Assembly (NCBI GenBank): GCA_963714125.1
Contig: OY970234.1
Coordinates: forward strand, 3,286,001-3,350,000
Reading direction: 5' to 3'
From: CAWCAW01 sp963714125
GTDB lineage: Bacteria > Actinomycetota > Acidimicrobiia > Acidimicrobiales > UBA8190
DNA length: 64,000 bases
Part shown: positions 18,647-27,455 of the stretch, piece by piece
Layout of the letters: every line of letters begins with the position of its first letter
How positions within the stretch are numbered: position 1 is the stretch's first letter
The notes under the pieces: generated by a model
Databases searched by the model: none
What the model was told of the DNA's origin: nothing
Seen by the model: the letters and a program-made list of their open reading frames with translations, nothing else
Translations under genes and position numbers: made by a program

Positions 18647-20245
18647 GTGCCCCTCCTGACCTCGGCCGTCGACCCCGCAACGGACGTCTATAAGCACAAC
18701 CGGGGCGCCATGGAGGACGCGCTGGCCGAGGTCGACGCGCAACTGGCGTTGGCACGGGCGGGCGGAGGTCCTCGCTATGTCGAGCGCCACCGGCAGCGGG
18801 GCAAGCTCACCGCGCACGAACGAGTCGAGCTGTTGGTCGACCGAGACTCACCGTTTTTGGAGCTCGCCGCCCTGGCCGGATGGGGCACTGCCTACGCGGT
18901 GGGAGCCAGCTTGGTGTCAGGGATCGGGGTGGTGAACGGCACCGAGTGTTTGATCTCGGCCAACGACCCCACCGTGCGCGGCGGCGCCACCAACCCCTTC
19001 ACCATGCGCAAGTCGTCGCGCCTGGCTGACATCGCTTTGGAGAACCGGCTCCCGTCGGTGACCCTGGTGGAATCGGGCGGCGCCGATCTCCCCACGCAAT
19101 CGGAGATCTTCATTCCCGGGGGGCGCGGCTTTCGCGATCTGACCCAGCGCTCCGCAGCCGGGCTCCCCACCGTCTCCCTGGTATTCGGGAACTCCACGGC
19201 CGGTGGCGCCTACGTGCCGGGCATGAGCGACTACATCGTCATGATCGAGGGGCGCTCCAAGGTCTTTTTGGGCGGTCCTCCCCTGGTCAAGATGGCCACG
19301 GGCGAGGAGTCCGAGGACGAAGAGTTGGGTGGGGCCTCGATGCACGCCCGGGTGAGCGGCTTGGCCGACTTTCTGGCCGCCGACGAAACCGATGCCATCC
19401 GCATCGGACGCGACATCGTGGCCCGACTCAACTGGCGCAAGCTCGGCCCCGGCCCGACCCTGCCACGCGACGAACCGGTCTATGACCCCGATGAGTTGCT
19501 CGGTATCGCCTCCGCCGACCTGCGGGTCCCGTTCGATCCCCGCGACGTGTTGGCCCGCGTGGTGGACGGGTCGCGCTTCGACGAGTTCAAGCCGCTCTAC
19601 GGCGCCAGCCTGGTCACCGGCTGGGCCTCCATCCACGGCTATCCCGTCGGTGTCCTGGCCAACCATCGCGGCGTGCTGTTCTCCGAGGAGGCCAACAAGG
19701 CCACCCAGTTCATCCAGCTGGCCAACCAGATCGACGTGCCCCTGCTGTTCCTGCAGAACACCACGGGCTACATGGTCGGCAAGGAATACGAACAACGCGG
19801 CATCATCAAAGACGGCGCCAAGATGATCAACGCCGTCTCCAACTCACGCGTGCCGCATCTGACGTTGAACATCGGCGCGTCCTACGGAGCCGGCAACTAC
19901 GGCATGTGCGGACGGGCGTACAACCCGCGCTTCTTGTTCGCCTGGCCCAACGCCCGCTCGTCGGTCATGGGTCCCGCCCAACTGGCCGGGGTGCTCTCCA
20001 TCGTGGCGCGCCAAGCCGCACAGTCGCGCGGTGAAACCTTCGACGAGGAAGCCGACGCCACTATGCGAGCCGCCGTGGAGGCGCAGATCGAATCGGAGTC
20101 CCTGCCGCTGTTTCTCACCGGCCGCGTCTACGACGACGGCATCATCGATCCCCGCGACACCCGCACCGTGCTCGGCATGTGCCTGTCGGTCGTCCACGGT
20201 GCCCCCATCGCCGGCACCCGTGGCTACGGCGTGTTCCGGATGTGA
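18647..20245 (+). CDS. Acyl-CoA carboxylase beta subunit (methylcrotonyl-/geranyl-CoA carboxylase type)
   Basis: The 532-residue carboxyltransferase chain that moves carboxybiotin CO2 to an acyl-CoA. The N-terminal half includes RGKLTAHERVELLVDRDSPF and GGADLPTQSEIFIPGGRGF; GASYGAGNYGMCGRAYNPRF and WPNARSSVMGPAQLAGVLSI lie in the C-terminal half. FLQNTTGYMVGKEYEQRGI is as in methylcrotonyl- and geranyl-CoA carboxylases rather than acetyl-/propionyl-CoA types. I used the GTG preceded by AAGGCAGG; a GTG 21 nt earlier is possible. It leads a plus-strand operon with the biotin chain, an AtuA-like protein and an acyl-CoA dehydrogenase. Substrate is an inference from type and context. Confidence 0.88.
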   Translation: MPLLTSAVDPATDVYKHNRGAMEDALAEVDAQLALARAGGGPRYVERHRQRGKLTAHERVELLVDRDSPFLELAALAGWGTAYAVGASLVSGIGVVNGTECLISANDPTVRGGATNPFTMRKSSRLADIALENRLPSVTLVESGGADLPTQSEIFIPGGRGFRDLTQRSAAGLPTVSLVFGNSTAGGAYVPGMSDYIVMIEGRSKVFLGGPPLVKMATGEESEDEELGGASMHARVSGLADFLAADETDAIRIGRDIVARLNWRKLGPGPTLPRDEPVYDPDELLGIASADLRVPFDPRDVLARVVDGSRFDEFKPLYGASLVTGWASIHGYPVGVLANHRGVLFSEEANKATQFIQLANQIDVPLLFLQNTTGYMVGKEYEQRGIIKDGAKMINAVSNSRVPHLTLNIGASYGAGNYGMCGRAYNPRFLFAWPNARSSVMGPAQLAGVLSIVARQAAQSRGETFDEEADATMRAAVEAQIESESLPLFLTGRVYDDGIIDPRDTRTVLGMCLSVVHGAPIAGTRGYGVFRM

Positions 20246-20258
20246 GGTCGTTGCCCCG

Positions 20259-22313
20259 ATGATCAAGAAGTTGCTGGTGGCCAACCGGGGCGAGATCGCC
20301 CGGCGCGTCATGCGCAGCGCCCGCCTCATGGGCCTCGCGTGCGTGGCGGTGTACTCGGACCCCGACGCCGGTGCCCCGCACGTGGCCGAGGCCGACGAGG
20401 CGGTGCGCCTGCCCGGCTCGTCGCCGGCCGAGACCTACCTCGACGTGGCCGCCGTGGTGCGCGCCGCGGTGGCCAGTGGGGCCGACGCCGTGCACCCGGG
20501 CTACGGCTTTCTCTCCGAGCATGCGGGCTTCGCGCGGGCGTGCGGCGCGGCGGGACTCACCTTTGTGGGACCGCCCCCCGAGGTCATCGAGACCATGGGC
20601 AGCAAGCTGCAAGCCAAGGCCCTGATGGCGGCGGCCGGCGTTCCTGTGTTGCCCACGGTAGAGATCGTCGACGGTATCGAGCACGGGGCGGTGCTCGACG
20701 CCGCGGATGCATTGGGGTGGCCCGTGCTCGTCAAAGCGTCGGCCGGCGGAGGCGGCCGGGGCATGCGCGTGGTGTCCGGCCCCGACGAGCTCGCTGACGC
20801 CGTGGAGTCGGCCAGCCGCGAAGCGGCATCCGCTTTCGGTGACGGCACGGTGTTCTTGGAGCCGTACGTGGCGCGCCCTCGTCACGTCGAGGTGCAGATC
20901 CTCGGCGATGCCCACGGCACCGTGGTCCATCTCTTCGAGCGCGAGTGCTCCATCCAACGTCGTCACCAGAAGATCGTCGAGGAGTCACCGTCGCCCGCCG
21001 TCGACGAACGTCTGCGCGCCGAGCTGGGCGCGGCCGCCGTCAGCGCGGCGCGCACCATCGGCTATGTCAACGCGGGCACCGTCGAGTTCTTGTTGACCGG
21101 TGACGGCCGCATCGCCTTCCTCGAGGTGAACACGCGCCTGCAGGTGGAACACCCCGTCACCGAGATGGTGACCGGCCTCGATCTGGTGCGCCTGCAGTTG
21201 CTCGTGGCCGACGGCGCCGCCCTCGGTCCTGAGGTGCTCGATGCCACCTTGCATGGGCACGCCATAGAGGTGCGGCTCTATGCCGAGGACGCCACCAAAT
21301 CCTGGCAGCCCTCAGCCGGAACGTTGCAACGCTTTGCCGTGCCCGTCTCACCCGTCAGCGGGGGTGCGCAGGTACGCGTGGACAGCGGCGTGGAGGACGG
21401 CTCGGAGGTGAGCCCGTTCTACGACCCCATGCTGGCCAAAGTCATCGCGTGGGCGCCCACGCGCGCCGAGGCGGCTCAGGCCCTGGCCGGCGCTCTGCAG
21501 CGATCCGAGCTGCACGGGGTGACCACCAACCGGGACTTGCTGGTCCGCATCCTTCGCCACCCCGAGTTCATGGCCGGCGACATCGACACCGGATTCTTGG
21601 AACGACACGATCCGGCCCAGCTCGGCGCCCCCCTGGCCAGCTCGCAGACCGAGCAGCTCCACGCCGTGGCGGCTGCCCTCGCCGCGCAGGCGCAGCGTCG
21701 TGCCGACGCCACGGTGCTGGCGGGTATCCCCTCGGGGTGGCGGAACAACTACGCGGTCCCTCAAACCGTCGGCTATCGCGGCCCACACGGTGCGATCGAC
21801 ATCGGGTACCGCTTCAACCGCACCGGGGGCGCCGCCGTGGTTTGGGTCGATGGCGTCGAGCGGCCCGACATCGAGGTCACCTCGGCATCGCCTGAGGACG
21901 TGGTGCTACGCGTCGGCGGGGTCGGACGGCGCTACCGGGTGCAGCGCCATGGCGCCCAGACATGGGTCGATGGGCCCGACGGATCGAGTGCCTTCGACGA
22001 GATCGATCGCTTTCCCACTGTCGGTGCTCAGCTGGCGGCGGGGTCCCTGGTGGCTCCTTTGCCCGGAACCGTCGTCAAGGTGGCCGTGGCGGTCGGCGAC
22101 ACCGTTGGCGCCGGCACTGTTCTTATGGCCATTGAGGCCATGAAAATGGAGCACGAGGTGCGGGCCCCGGGTGCTGGCGTGGTGACGGAAATCGACGTGG
22201 TGGCGGGCGACCAAGTCGAGACCGGTCGCGTTCTCGTTGTCATCGCGGCACAAGGCGCGGGCGCGGCTGACGGTGCCGGCCGCTCCGAGGATGGAGCCGG
22301 GGCGGCGCCGTGA
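20259..22313 (+). CDS. Acyl-CoA carboxylase alpha subunit (biotin carboxylase plus biotin carboxyl carrier)
   Basis: A 684-residue chain that carboxylates its own biotin using ATP and bicarbonate. The biotin carboxylase begins IKKLLVANRGEIARRVMRS; then come HPGYGFLSEH, the ATP-grasp loop KASAGGGGRGMRV, ERECSIQRRHQKIVEESPS and FLEVNTRLQVEHPVTEMVTG. A BT-like linker domain follows, and the C-terminal carrier holds MAIEAMKMEHEVRAPG with biotinylated Lys629. The length fits methylcrotonyl/geranyl-CoA carboxylase alpha chains. It starts 13 nt after the beta-chain stop and overlaps the AtuA-like gene by 4 nt (GTGA), so the operon is tight. Confidence 0.93.
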   Translation: MIKKLLVANRGEIARRVMRSARLMGLACVAVYSDPDAGAPHVAEADEAVRLPGSSPAETYLDVAAVVRAAVASGADAVHPGYGFLSEHAGFARACGAAGLTFVGPPPEVIETMGSKLQAKALMAAAGVPVLPTVEIVDGIEHGAVLDAADALGWPVLVKASAGGGGRGMRVVSGPDELADAVESASREAASAFGDGTVFLEPYVARPRHVEVQILGDAHGTVVHLFERECSIQRRHQKIVEESPSPAVDERLRAELGAAAVSAARTIGYVNAGTVEFLLTGDGRIAFLEVNTRLQVEHPVTEMVTGLDLVRLQLLVADGAALGPEVLDATLHGHAIEVRLYAEDATKSWQPSAGTLQRFAVPVSPVSGGAQVRVDSGVEDGSEVSPFYDPMLAKVIAWAPTRAEAAQALAGALQRSELHGVTTNRDLLVRILRHPEFMAGDIDTGFLERHDPAQLGAPLASSQTEQLHAVAAALAAQAQRRADATVLAGIPSGWRNNYAVPQTVGYRGPHGAIDIGYRFNRTGGAAVVWVDGVERPDIEVTSASPEDVVLRVGGVGRRYRVQRHGAQTWVDGPDGSSAFDEIDRFPTVGAQLAAGSLVAPLPGTVVKVAVAVGDTVGAGTVLMAIEAMKMEHEVRAPGAGVVTEIDVVAGDQVETGRVLVVIAAQGAGAADGAGRSEDGAGAAP

Positions 22314-24139
22314 GCGCCAGCGCCGGCGCCAGCGGCGATGTACTGCGCATCGCCAACTGCTCGGGTTTCTACGGCGACCGGCTGTCGGCGGCTCGGGAAA
22401 TGGTCGAGGGCGGGCCCATCGACGTCCTCACCGGTGACTACTTGGCCGAGCTCACCATGCTCATCTTGTACAAGGCCCGCCAACGTGACGACGCCCTCGG
22501 CTACGCCACCACCTTCTACCGGCAGATGGAGGACGTCCTCGGCACCTGTGTCGAGCGCGGCATCAAGGTGGTGGCCAACGCGGGCGGCGTCAATCCGTCG
22601 GGATTGGCCCAGGCGCTGCGCACCTTGGCGGCCCAGCTCGGTATCGACGCCACCATCGCGCATGTAGAAGGTGATGACGTCCTAGGCGCGCTGCCGGTGC
22701 TGGCCGCGGCGGGAGAGCCCCTCGCTCATCTGGACACGGGCGAGCCGTTGTTCGGCGACGGCCGCCAACCGGTGAGCGCCAATGCCTATCTGGGTGGCTT
22801 TGGCATCGCCGAAGCGCTGTCGGGCGGAGCCGACGTGGTGGTCACGGGCCGCGTGACCGACGCCTCACTGGTAGTCGGCCCCGGCATCTGGCGCTTCGGT
22901 TGGGACCGCAGCGCTTGGGACCAGCTCGCTGGTGCGGTCGCCATCGGCCATGTGCTCGAGTGCGGGGCCCAAACAACCGGCGGCAATTACGCCTTCTTTT
23001 CCGAGGTGACCGGCCTTGAGCACCCTGGGTTCCCCATGGCCGAATTGCACGGCGACGGCTCGGCCATCATCACCAAGCACCCCGACACGGGAGGGCTCGT
23101 GTCGGTGGGGACGATCACCGCTCAGCTCCTCTACGAGATCGGCGCACCGCGCTACGCCAACCCCGATGTGGTGGCCGATTTTTCGACCGTTGAGCTCGAA
23201 CAGGTGGGTCGCGACCGGGTCAAAGTCAGTGGAGTGCGAGGTCGACCCGCCCCGCAACGTCTCAAGGTGTCGGTCAACCTCGTCGGAGGCTGGCGCAACA
23301 CCATGACCTTCATGCTCACGGGGCTCGACATCGAAGCCAAAGCAGCCCTGGTGCGGCGCACGCTCGACGCCATCCTGAGTGGCGACGCGGCGGTGGCCGA
23401 CCTCGACGTGCGACTCCTTCGCACCGACCGTGCCGACGCGCCCAGCAACGAGCAAGCCAGTGCGCAGCTTCGGGTGACGGTGAAAGACGCTGATCCCGAC
23501 AAGGTGGGGCGACGCTTTTCGCGGGCGGTCACCGAGCTGGCGCTGGCCAGCTATCCCGGGTTCTACCTGACCTCTCCCCCGGGCGACGGCGTCGCCTACG
23601 GCGTGTACTGGCCCACGTTGGTACCCGCCGATGTCGTGGACCAGGTCGTCGTGCACGGCGACGGACGCCGCGTATCGGTACCGGTGTCGCCCTCGGAGAC
23701 TGCTCCCCTGTCTCCGCCGTCTCCCCCGTCATCAGCTGAACCGGCGACACCGTCGTCGGATGCGGCCATCACGTCCGGGGCTTACCAACGGGTGCCGCTC
23801 GGGACCATCATCGGGGCCCGCTCGGGTGACAAGGGCGGCAACGCCAACGTCGGCTTGTGGGCCCGCAGCCATCGGGCCTACCAGTGGTTGGCGGGCGAGA
23901 TGACAGTGACCCGATTCAAGGAGCTGCTCCCCGAGGCCGCCGACCTCGTGGTGGACCGCTATGCACTGCCCAACCTGCGGGCGCTGAACTTTGTCGTCCA
24001 CGACATCCTCGGCGAAGGCGTAGCCTCGTCGACTCGGCCCGACCCGCAGGCCAAGAGCTTGGGCGAGTACCTGCGCTGCCGCCTTGTGGATGTGCCCGCC
24101 GAACTTCTCGCCGAAAACCACAGCGCCGGCGGCGATTGA
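22310..24139 (+). CDS. AtuA-like DUF1446 protein fused to AtuA-like C-terminal domain
   Basis: A 609-residue protein. Residues about 8-440 match DUF1446 (AtuA core): NCSGFYGDRLSAAREMVEGG, LTGDYLAELTMLILYK, ANAGGVNPSGLAQAL, YLGGFGIAEALSGGADVVVTG, RVTDASLVVGP. A Pro/Ser linker of about 30 residues (PLSPPSPPSSAEPATPSS) joins a C-terminal domain of about 110 residues starting VPLGTIIGARSGDKGGNANV. AtuA is essential for acyclic terpene use in Pseudomonas, where it acts with geranyl-CoA carboxylase, but its reaction is not established. Its position between carboxylase and acyl-CoA dehydrogenase matches that setting. GTG start overlaps the preceding stop. Confidence 0.85.
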   Translation: MSASAGASGDVLRIANCSGFYGDRLSAAREMVEGGPIDVLTGDYLAELTMLILYKARQRDDALGYATTFYRQMEDVLGTCVERGIKVVANAGGVNPSGLAQALRTLAAQLGIDATIAHVEGDDVLGALPVLAAAGEPLAHLDTGEPLFGDGRQPVSANAYLGGFGIAEALSGGADVVVTGRVTDASLVVGPGIWRFGWDRSAWDQLAGAVAIGHVLECGAQTTGGNYAFFSEVTGLEHPGFPMAELHGDGSAIITKHPDTGGLVSVGTITAQLLYEIGAPRYANPDVVADFSTVELEQVGRDRVKVSGVRGRPAPQRLKVSVNLVGGWRNTMTFMLTGLDIEAKAALVRRTLDAILSGDAAVADLDVRLLRTDRADAPSNEQASAQLRVTVKDADPDKVGRRFSRAVTELALASYPGFYLTSPPGDGVAYGVYWPTLVPADVVDQVVVHGDGRRVSVPVSPSETAPLSPPSPPSSAEPATPSSDAAITSGAYQRVPLGTIIGARSGDKGGNANVGLWARSHRAYQWLAGEMTVTRFKELLPEAADLVVDRYALPNLRALNFVVHDILGEGVASSTRPDPQAKSLGEYLRCRLVDVPAELLAENHSAGGD

Positions 24140-24196
24140 CCGCAACCGACGCGAACAAACACCGACCAGGACCAATAAGGACCGGCAAGGACCGAC

Positions 24197-25351
24197 ATGG
24201 ATTTCAACGAGACCGACGAACAGACCATGCTGCGCGAAGCGGTGGGATCAGTGGCCGCCAAGTACGGACACGCGTACTTCACCGAATCGGCCCGCGCCGA
24301 CCGCAAATCAGACGAACTGTGGAACGAGCTCGGTGCGGCCGGTTATCTCGGGGTCAACGTGCCCGAACAGTACGGCGGCGGTGGCATGGGAATTACCGAG
24401 CTGGCCATCGTGATGGAAGAGCTCTCCGCCAACGGTTGCCCGTTGCTGCTGCTGGTGGTGTCGCCCGCCATCTGCGCCACCATCATCGCCAACTTCGGCA
24501 CCGACGCCCAGAAGACAAAGTGGCTTCCGGGCTTTGCCACCGGCGAGCTCAAGATGGCATTCGCCATCACCGAGCCCGACGCCGGTTCCAACTCCCACAA
24601 CATCTCGACGGCGGCGGCCCGCGACGGCGACATCTACCGCTTGAACGGGACGAAGTACTACATCTCCGGTGCCGATGAAGCCCAGGCGGTGCTGGTGGTG
24701 ACGCGCACCGGCGTGGACGAGTCGACGGGGCGTGGCAAGTTGTCGTTGCTCGTCGTCGAACTCGACAGCCCCGGCGTGGAGATGACGGTCATCCCCGTTG
24801 AGATCGTGGCTCCCGAGAAGCAGTTCACCTTGTTCTTCGACAACGTCGAAGTCCCCGCCGACCATCTCATCGGTACTGAGGGCGACGGCCTGCGTCAGGT
24901 GTTCTTGGGGCTCAACCCCGAACGCATCATGTCCGCCGCCATGGCCAACGGCCTGGGCCGCTACGCCTTGGACAAGGCCGCCGCCTACGCCCGCGATCGC
25001 CAGGTGTGGGGCACACCCATCGGCCGCCATCAAGGGATTGCCCACCCACTCGCCAAGGCAAAAATCGAAGTGGAGCTGGCCCGGCTCATGTGCCAAAAGG
25101 CGGCGTGGGCCAACGACAGCGGTCTCGATGCCGGCGAGGAAGCCAACATGGCCAAGTACGCAGCCGCCGAAGCCGCCCTGGGCGCGCTGGATCAGGCCAT
25201 CCAGACCCTGGGTGGCAACGGCATGTCCTCGGAATACGGGCTCGCCGATATCTGGGGCATGACGCGCCTGCTGCGCATCGCGCCGGTGAGCCGGGAGATG
25301 ATTCTCAACTTCGTGGCCCAGCACTCACTGCATCTGCCTAAGTCCTACTGA
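24197..25351 (+). CDS. Acyl-CoA dehydrogenase
   Basis: A 384-residue flavoprotein expected to introduce an alpha-beta double bond into an acyl-CoA. It shows the helical N-terminus, AFAITEPDAGSNSHNISTAA (flavin contact), TKYYISGADEA, RQVWGTPIGRHQGI and TLGGNGMSSEYGLADIWG. The position where medium-chain enzymes carry the base (YEGT) reads RIAPVSRE. A Glu in NPERIM (residue 242) sits where isovaleryl-CoA dehydrogenase has its catalytic Glu; I infer this is the base. In the carboxylase operon it would make the unsaturated acyl-CoA that the carboxylase uses. Confidence 0.9.
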   Translation: MDFNETDEQTMLREAVGSVAAKYGHAYFTESARADRKSDELWNELGAAGYLGVNVPEQYGGGGMGITELAIVMEELSANGCPLLLLVVSPAICATIIANFGTDAQKTKWLPGFATGELKMAFAITEPDAGSNSHNISTAAARDGDIYRLNGTKYYISGADEAQAVLVVTRTGVDESTGRGKLSLLVVELDSPGVEMTVIPVEIVAPEKQFTLFFDNVEVPADHLIGTEGDGLRQVFLGLNPERIMSAAMANGLGRYALDKAAAYARDRQVWGTPIGRHQGIAHPLAKAKIEVELARLMCQKAAWANDSGLDAGEEANMAKYAAAEAALGALDQAIQTLGGNGMSSEYGLADIWGMTRLLRIAPVSREMILNFVAQHSLHLPKSY

Positions 25352-25364
25352 AGACGCAGGGCAG

Positions 25365-25383
25365 GCCGCCACGGCGAGGCGGC
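25365..25383. terminator. Possible bidirectional terminator hairpin
   Basis: GCCGCC-ACGGCGA-GGCGGC forms a six-pair G+C stem with a 7-nt loop in the 37-nt gap between two convergent genes. No T-run is seen on either side, so function is a guess based on position. Confidence 0.4.
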
Positions 25384-25388
25384 AGGTC

Positions 25389-26132
25389 TCAGGCGAAGCG
25401 GCGAGCGTCCTCGGCGGCGTACTTGGCCACCACGGTGTCAACCGCGGCGGTGCGCTCGACGGCTTCGACAACCTCGCCCAGGCGCTCCCCGGGAAGCGCC
25501 ACGGTCATCTCGTCGGGCCGCATACCGGTGCGCGCTCGGCTCAACGCACACCCGACGCTCGCCACCACGGCGCCGTCGTTACTCGCCAACGGGACGATGT
25601 GACACTGCGGCTTGCCTTCGATGCGCAGACCCGGCAGCGCGTCGGACAACACCATGAGCTGGCGACCGTTGACCCGGATGAGCACGACGTCGGGGACCTC
25701 GCTGGACTGCTCGAGCGGTCCGTAGGTGATGGCCTCGGGACGCGTGGCCAGGGCCGGGATGCCGGCCACCATCTCGCCGGTCACCCACCCCGATTCGAGC
25801 AGCGCGGCGACGTCGCCGTTGCCAGCGACCTCCTCCAGCGTCTTGAGCCCGTGCGTGAAGCTGCCCACCGAGCAGTTGCCGTGGTCGGCCGGGGCCGTGG
25901 TGAAGCTGCGCTCGACGGCGCGCACCCAGAACACGCACCCGGCCGCGACGCGCCCGCGGCGACCGTCGGCGGCGGGCTCAGACATGGGCTCGTCGAAGGC
26001 GGGAACTCCGGCCGGAGCTTGAGATGAGAACGAGATGGCGATCGGAGGCACCGCCAGGTGGAGAGCGGACGTGAGGGCCTTCGCCAGGGCCGACGGGTCG
26101 GCGGCGGATTTTGATGGGGAGGGAGGCGTCAT
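25389..26132 (-). CDS. DUF169 family protein
   Basis: A protein of about 247 residues of unknown function matching the DUF169 pattern: LHLAVPPIAISFSSQAPAG at the N-terminus, a Cys-containing CVFWVRAVERSFTTAPADHG, NCSVGSFTHGLKTLEEV, PDVVLIRVNGRQLMVLSDA and GKPQCHIVPLASNDGAVVAS near the C-terminus, with several conserved-looking Cys and His. Start uncertain: ATGs 12 and 36 nt upstream are also in frame and no clear ribosome site decides. Last of three minus-strand genes after gpx and yjbQ; the gaps (26 and 64 nt) allow but do not prove cotranscription. Confidence 0.75.
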   Translation of the reverse strand: MTPPSPSKSAADPSALAKALTSALHLAVPPIAISFSSQAPAGVPAFDEPMSEPAADGRRGRVAAGCVFWVRAVERSFTTAPADHGNCSVGSFTHGLKTLEEVAGNGDVAALLESGWVTGEMVAGIPALATRPEAITYGPLEQSSEVPDVVLIRVNGRQLMVLSDALPGLRIEGKPQCHIVPLASNDGAVVASVGCALSRARTGMRPDEMTVALPGERLGEVVEAVERTAAVDTVVAKYAAEDARRFA

Positions 26133-26196
26133 GACCGCCATCATCGACGGCCCCGGCGCCAGGCACAAGGTGGGCCCGGCGGCCGGGCGCCCCGGG

Positions 26197-26592
26197 CTAC
26201 AAAAAACTGACTCGCACGTGCCGGCGTGGGTTGTCGGCGTTGGTGTCCACCAACACGATCCGCTGCCATGTGCCCAGGGCCAAGGTGCCGGCGATTACGG
26301 GAACGACCAGCGAGGGCGAGACCAGCACCGGCAGGAGGTGATCAGCGCCGTGGCCGGTCGAGCCGTGGCGGTGCTCGTAGGCGATGTCTTTCGGCAGCCA
26401 GCGTTGCAGCGCCTCATCGAGGTCCTCCTCCGACCCCGATCCGAGTTCCATCACGGCGATGCCCGCGGTCGCATGCGGCGCGAACACCGAGCACAGCCCA
26501 TCGCCTCGCGCCGCACAGAAGTCGGCGACATCGTCGGTGAGATCGACGATACGCCGCCGGGCGCTGTCGACGGTGAGCACGACGGAGTCCAC
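26197..26592 (-). CDS. YjbQ/UPF0047 family protein
   Basis: A 131-residue small alpha/beta protein with the family signature: SVFAPHATAGIAVMEL, the EEDLDEAL...LPKDIAYEH stretch, HGSTGHGADHLLPVLV and LGTWQRIVLVDTNADNPRRH. E. coli YjbQ was reported to have weak thiamin-phosphate-synthase activity, but the physiological role is open. The GTG chosen gives the usual length and leaves 26 nt after gpx; the longer frame runs into gpx and has no similarity to the family. Confidence 0.85.
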   Translation of the reverse strand: MDSVVLTVDSARRRIVDLTDDVADFCAARGDGLCSVFAPHATAGIAVMELGSGSEEDLDEALQRWLPKDIAYEHRHGSTGHGADHLLPVLVSPSLVVPVIAGTLALGTWQRIVLVDTNADNPRRHVRVSFL

Positions 26593-26618
26593 ATCTGTCT
26601 CCGGTGACAGGGGGTTGG

Positions 26619-27107
26619 TTACGGCAACGCGGCTTCGACGGCGGCCACGAGCCCAGGGTCCTCGGGTTCCACGGTGGGCCGGAACCGGGCCACCACCTTG
26701 CCGTCGGCGCCCACCAGGAACTTCTCGAAGTTCCACTGGATGTCCCCGGCGTCGCCATCGGCGTCGGCGGACTCGGTGAGGGTGCCGTACAGGGGGTGGC
26801 GCCCTTCGCCGTTCACTTCGATCTTCTCGAAGAGCGGAAATGTCACGCCGTAGTTCACCGAGCAGAACTGGGCGATCTCACCGGCGTCGCCGGGCTCCTG
26901 CTCGAGAAACTGGTTGCAGGGGAAACCGAGGACCGAAAACCCTCGGTCGCCGTAGGTGTCCTGCAACTTCTGCAGACCGGCGTACTGGGGCGTCAACCCG
27001 CAGCGCGAGGCGACGTTGACGAGCAATAGCGCCTTGCCCTTGTACGGAGCCAACGACGATGGCTCGCCGCCGAGGGTGTGGATGGGAATGTCGTAGATGT
27101 CGGTCAC
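26619..27107 (-). CDS. Glutathione peroxidase family thiol peroxidase
   Basis: A 162-residue thioredoxin-fold peroxidase that reduces hydroperoxides. The peroxidatic residue is Cys36 (NVASRCGLTPQY) rather than selenocysteine. The tetrad partners follow as Gln in LGFPCNQFLEQEPG and Trp-Asn in IQWNFEKFLVG. Non-vertebrate enzymes of this kind usually take electrons from thioredoxin, which fits actinobacteria lacking glutathione. Start is a GTG with GAGGAAC about 8 nt upstream. Divergent from a small unknown gene 55 nt away. Confidence 0.92.
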   Translation of the reverse strand: MTDIYDIPIHTLGGEPSSLAPYKGKALLLVNVASRCGLTPQYAGLQKLQDTYGDRGFSVLGFPCNQFLEQEPGDAGEIAQFCSVNYGVTFPLFEKIEVNGEGRHPLYGTLTESADADGDAGDIQWNFEKFLVGADGKVVARFRPTVEPEDPGLVAAVEAALP

Positions 27108-27162
27108 GGCGTGGTTCCTCCCGGAGGTCGAGCTAAGTGTCGCACTGTACGTTGAAGACCTT

Positions 27163-27447
27163 ATGGGCGACATCACCGTCTCGGCGCGCCCCAACGGCGC
27201 TTTCGACGTCGAGGTGCACGATCAGCAGGTCACGACCCACCACGTCGTCACCGTGCCCGCGGACCTGGCCCGAGGGCTCGGCCTAGGCGACACCGACGGC
27301 GAGCGGGTCCGACTCGTCCACCTTTCGTTCGAGTTTCTCCTCGAGCGCGAGCCGGCCAACTCGATCCTGGGCCGATTCTCCCTCGACGTCATTACCGGCT
27401 ACTTCCCCGACTATCGCGCCGCCATGGCCAAACGCCTACCGGGGTAG
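27163..27447 (+). CDS. Conserved-looking hypothetical protein, 94 residues
   Basis: I cannot assign a function. The protein has an N-terminal part predicted mainly as beta strands (ITVSARPNGAFDVEVHD, then TTHHVVTVPADLARGLGLG) and a C-terminal acidic/aromatic part with LSFEFLLEREPANSILGRF and VITGYFPDY. That C-terminal pattern is one I have seen in small proteins of other bacteria. No Cys, signal peptide or membrane segment. The ATG was chosen over a longer frame that would overlap gpx. TACGTT lies 9 nt before it and could be a -10 box. Confidence 0.65.
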   Translation: MGDITVSARPNGAFDVEVHDQQVTTHHVVTVPADLARGLGLGDTDGERVRLVHLSFEFLLEREPANSILGRFSLDVITGYFPDYRAAMAKRLPG

Positions 27448-27455
27448 CACCACCC

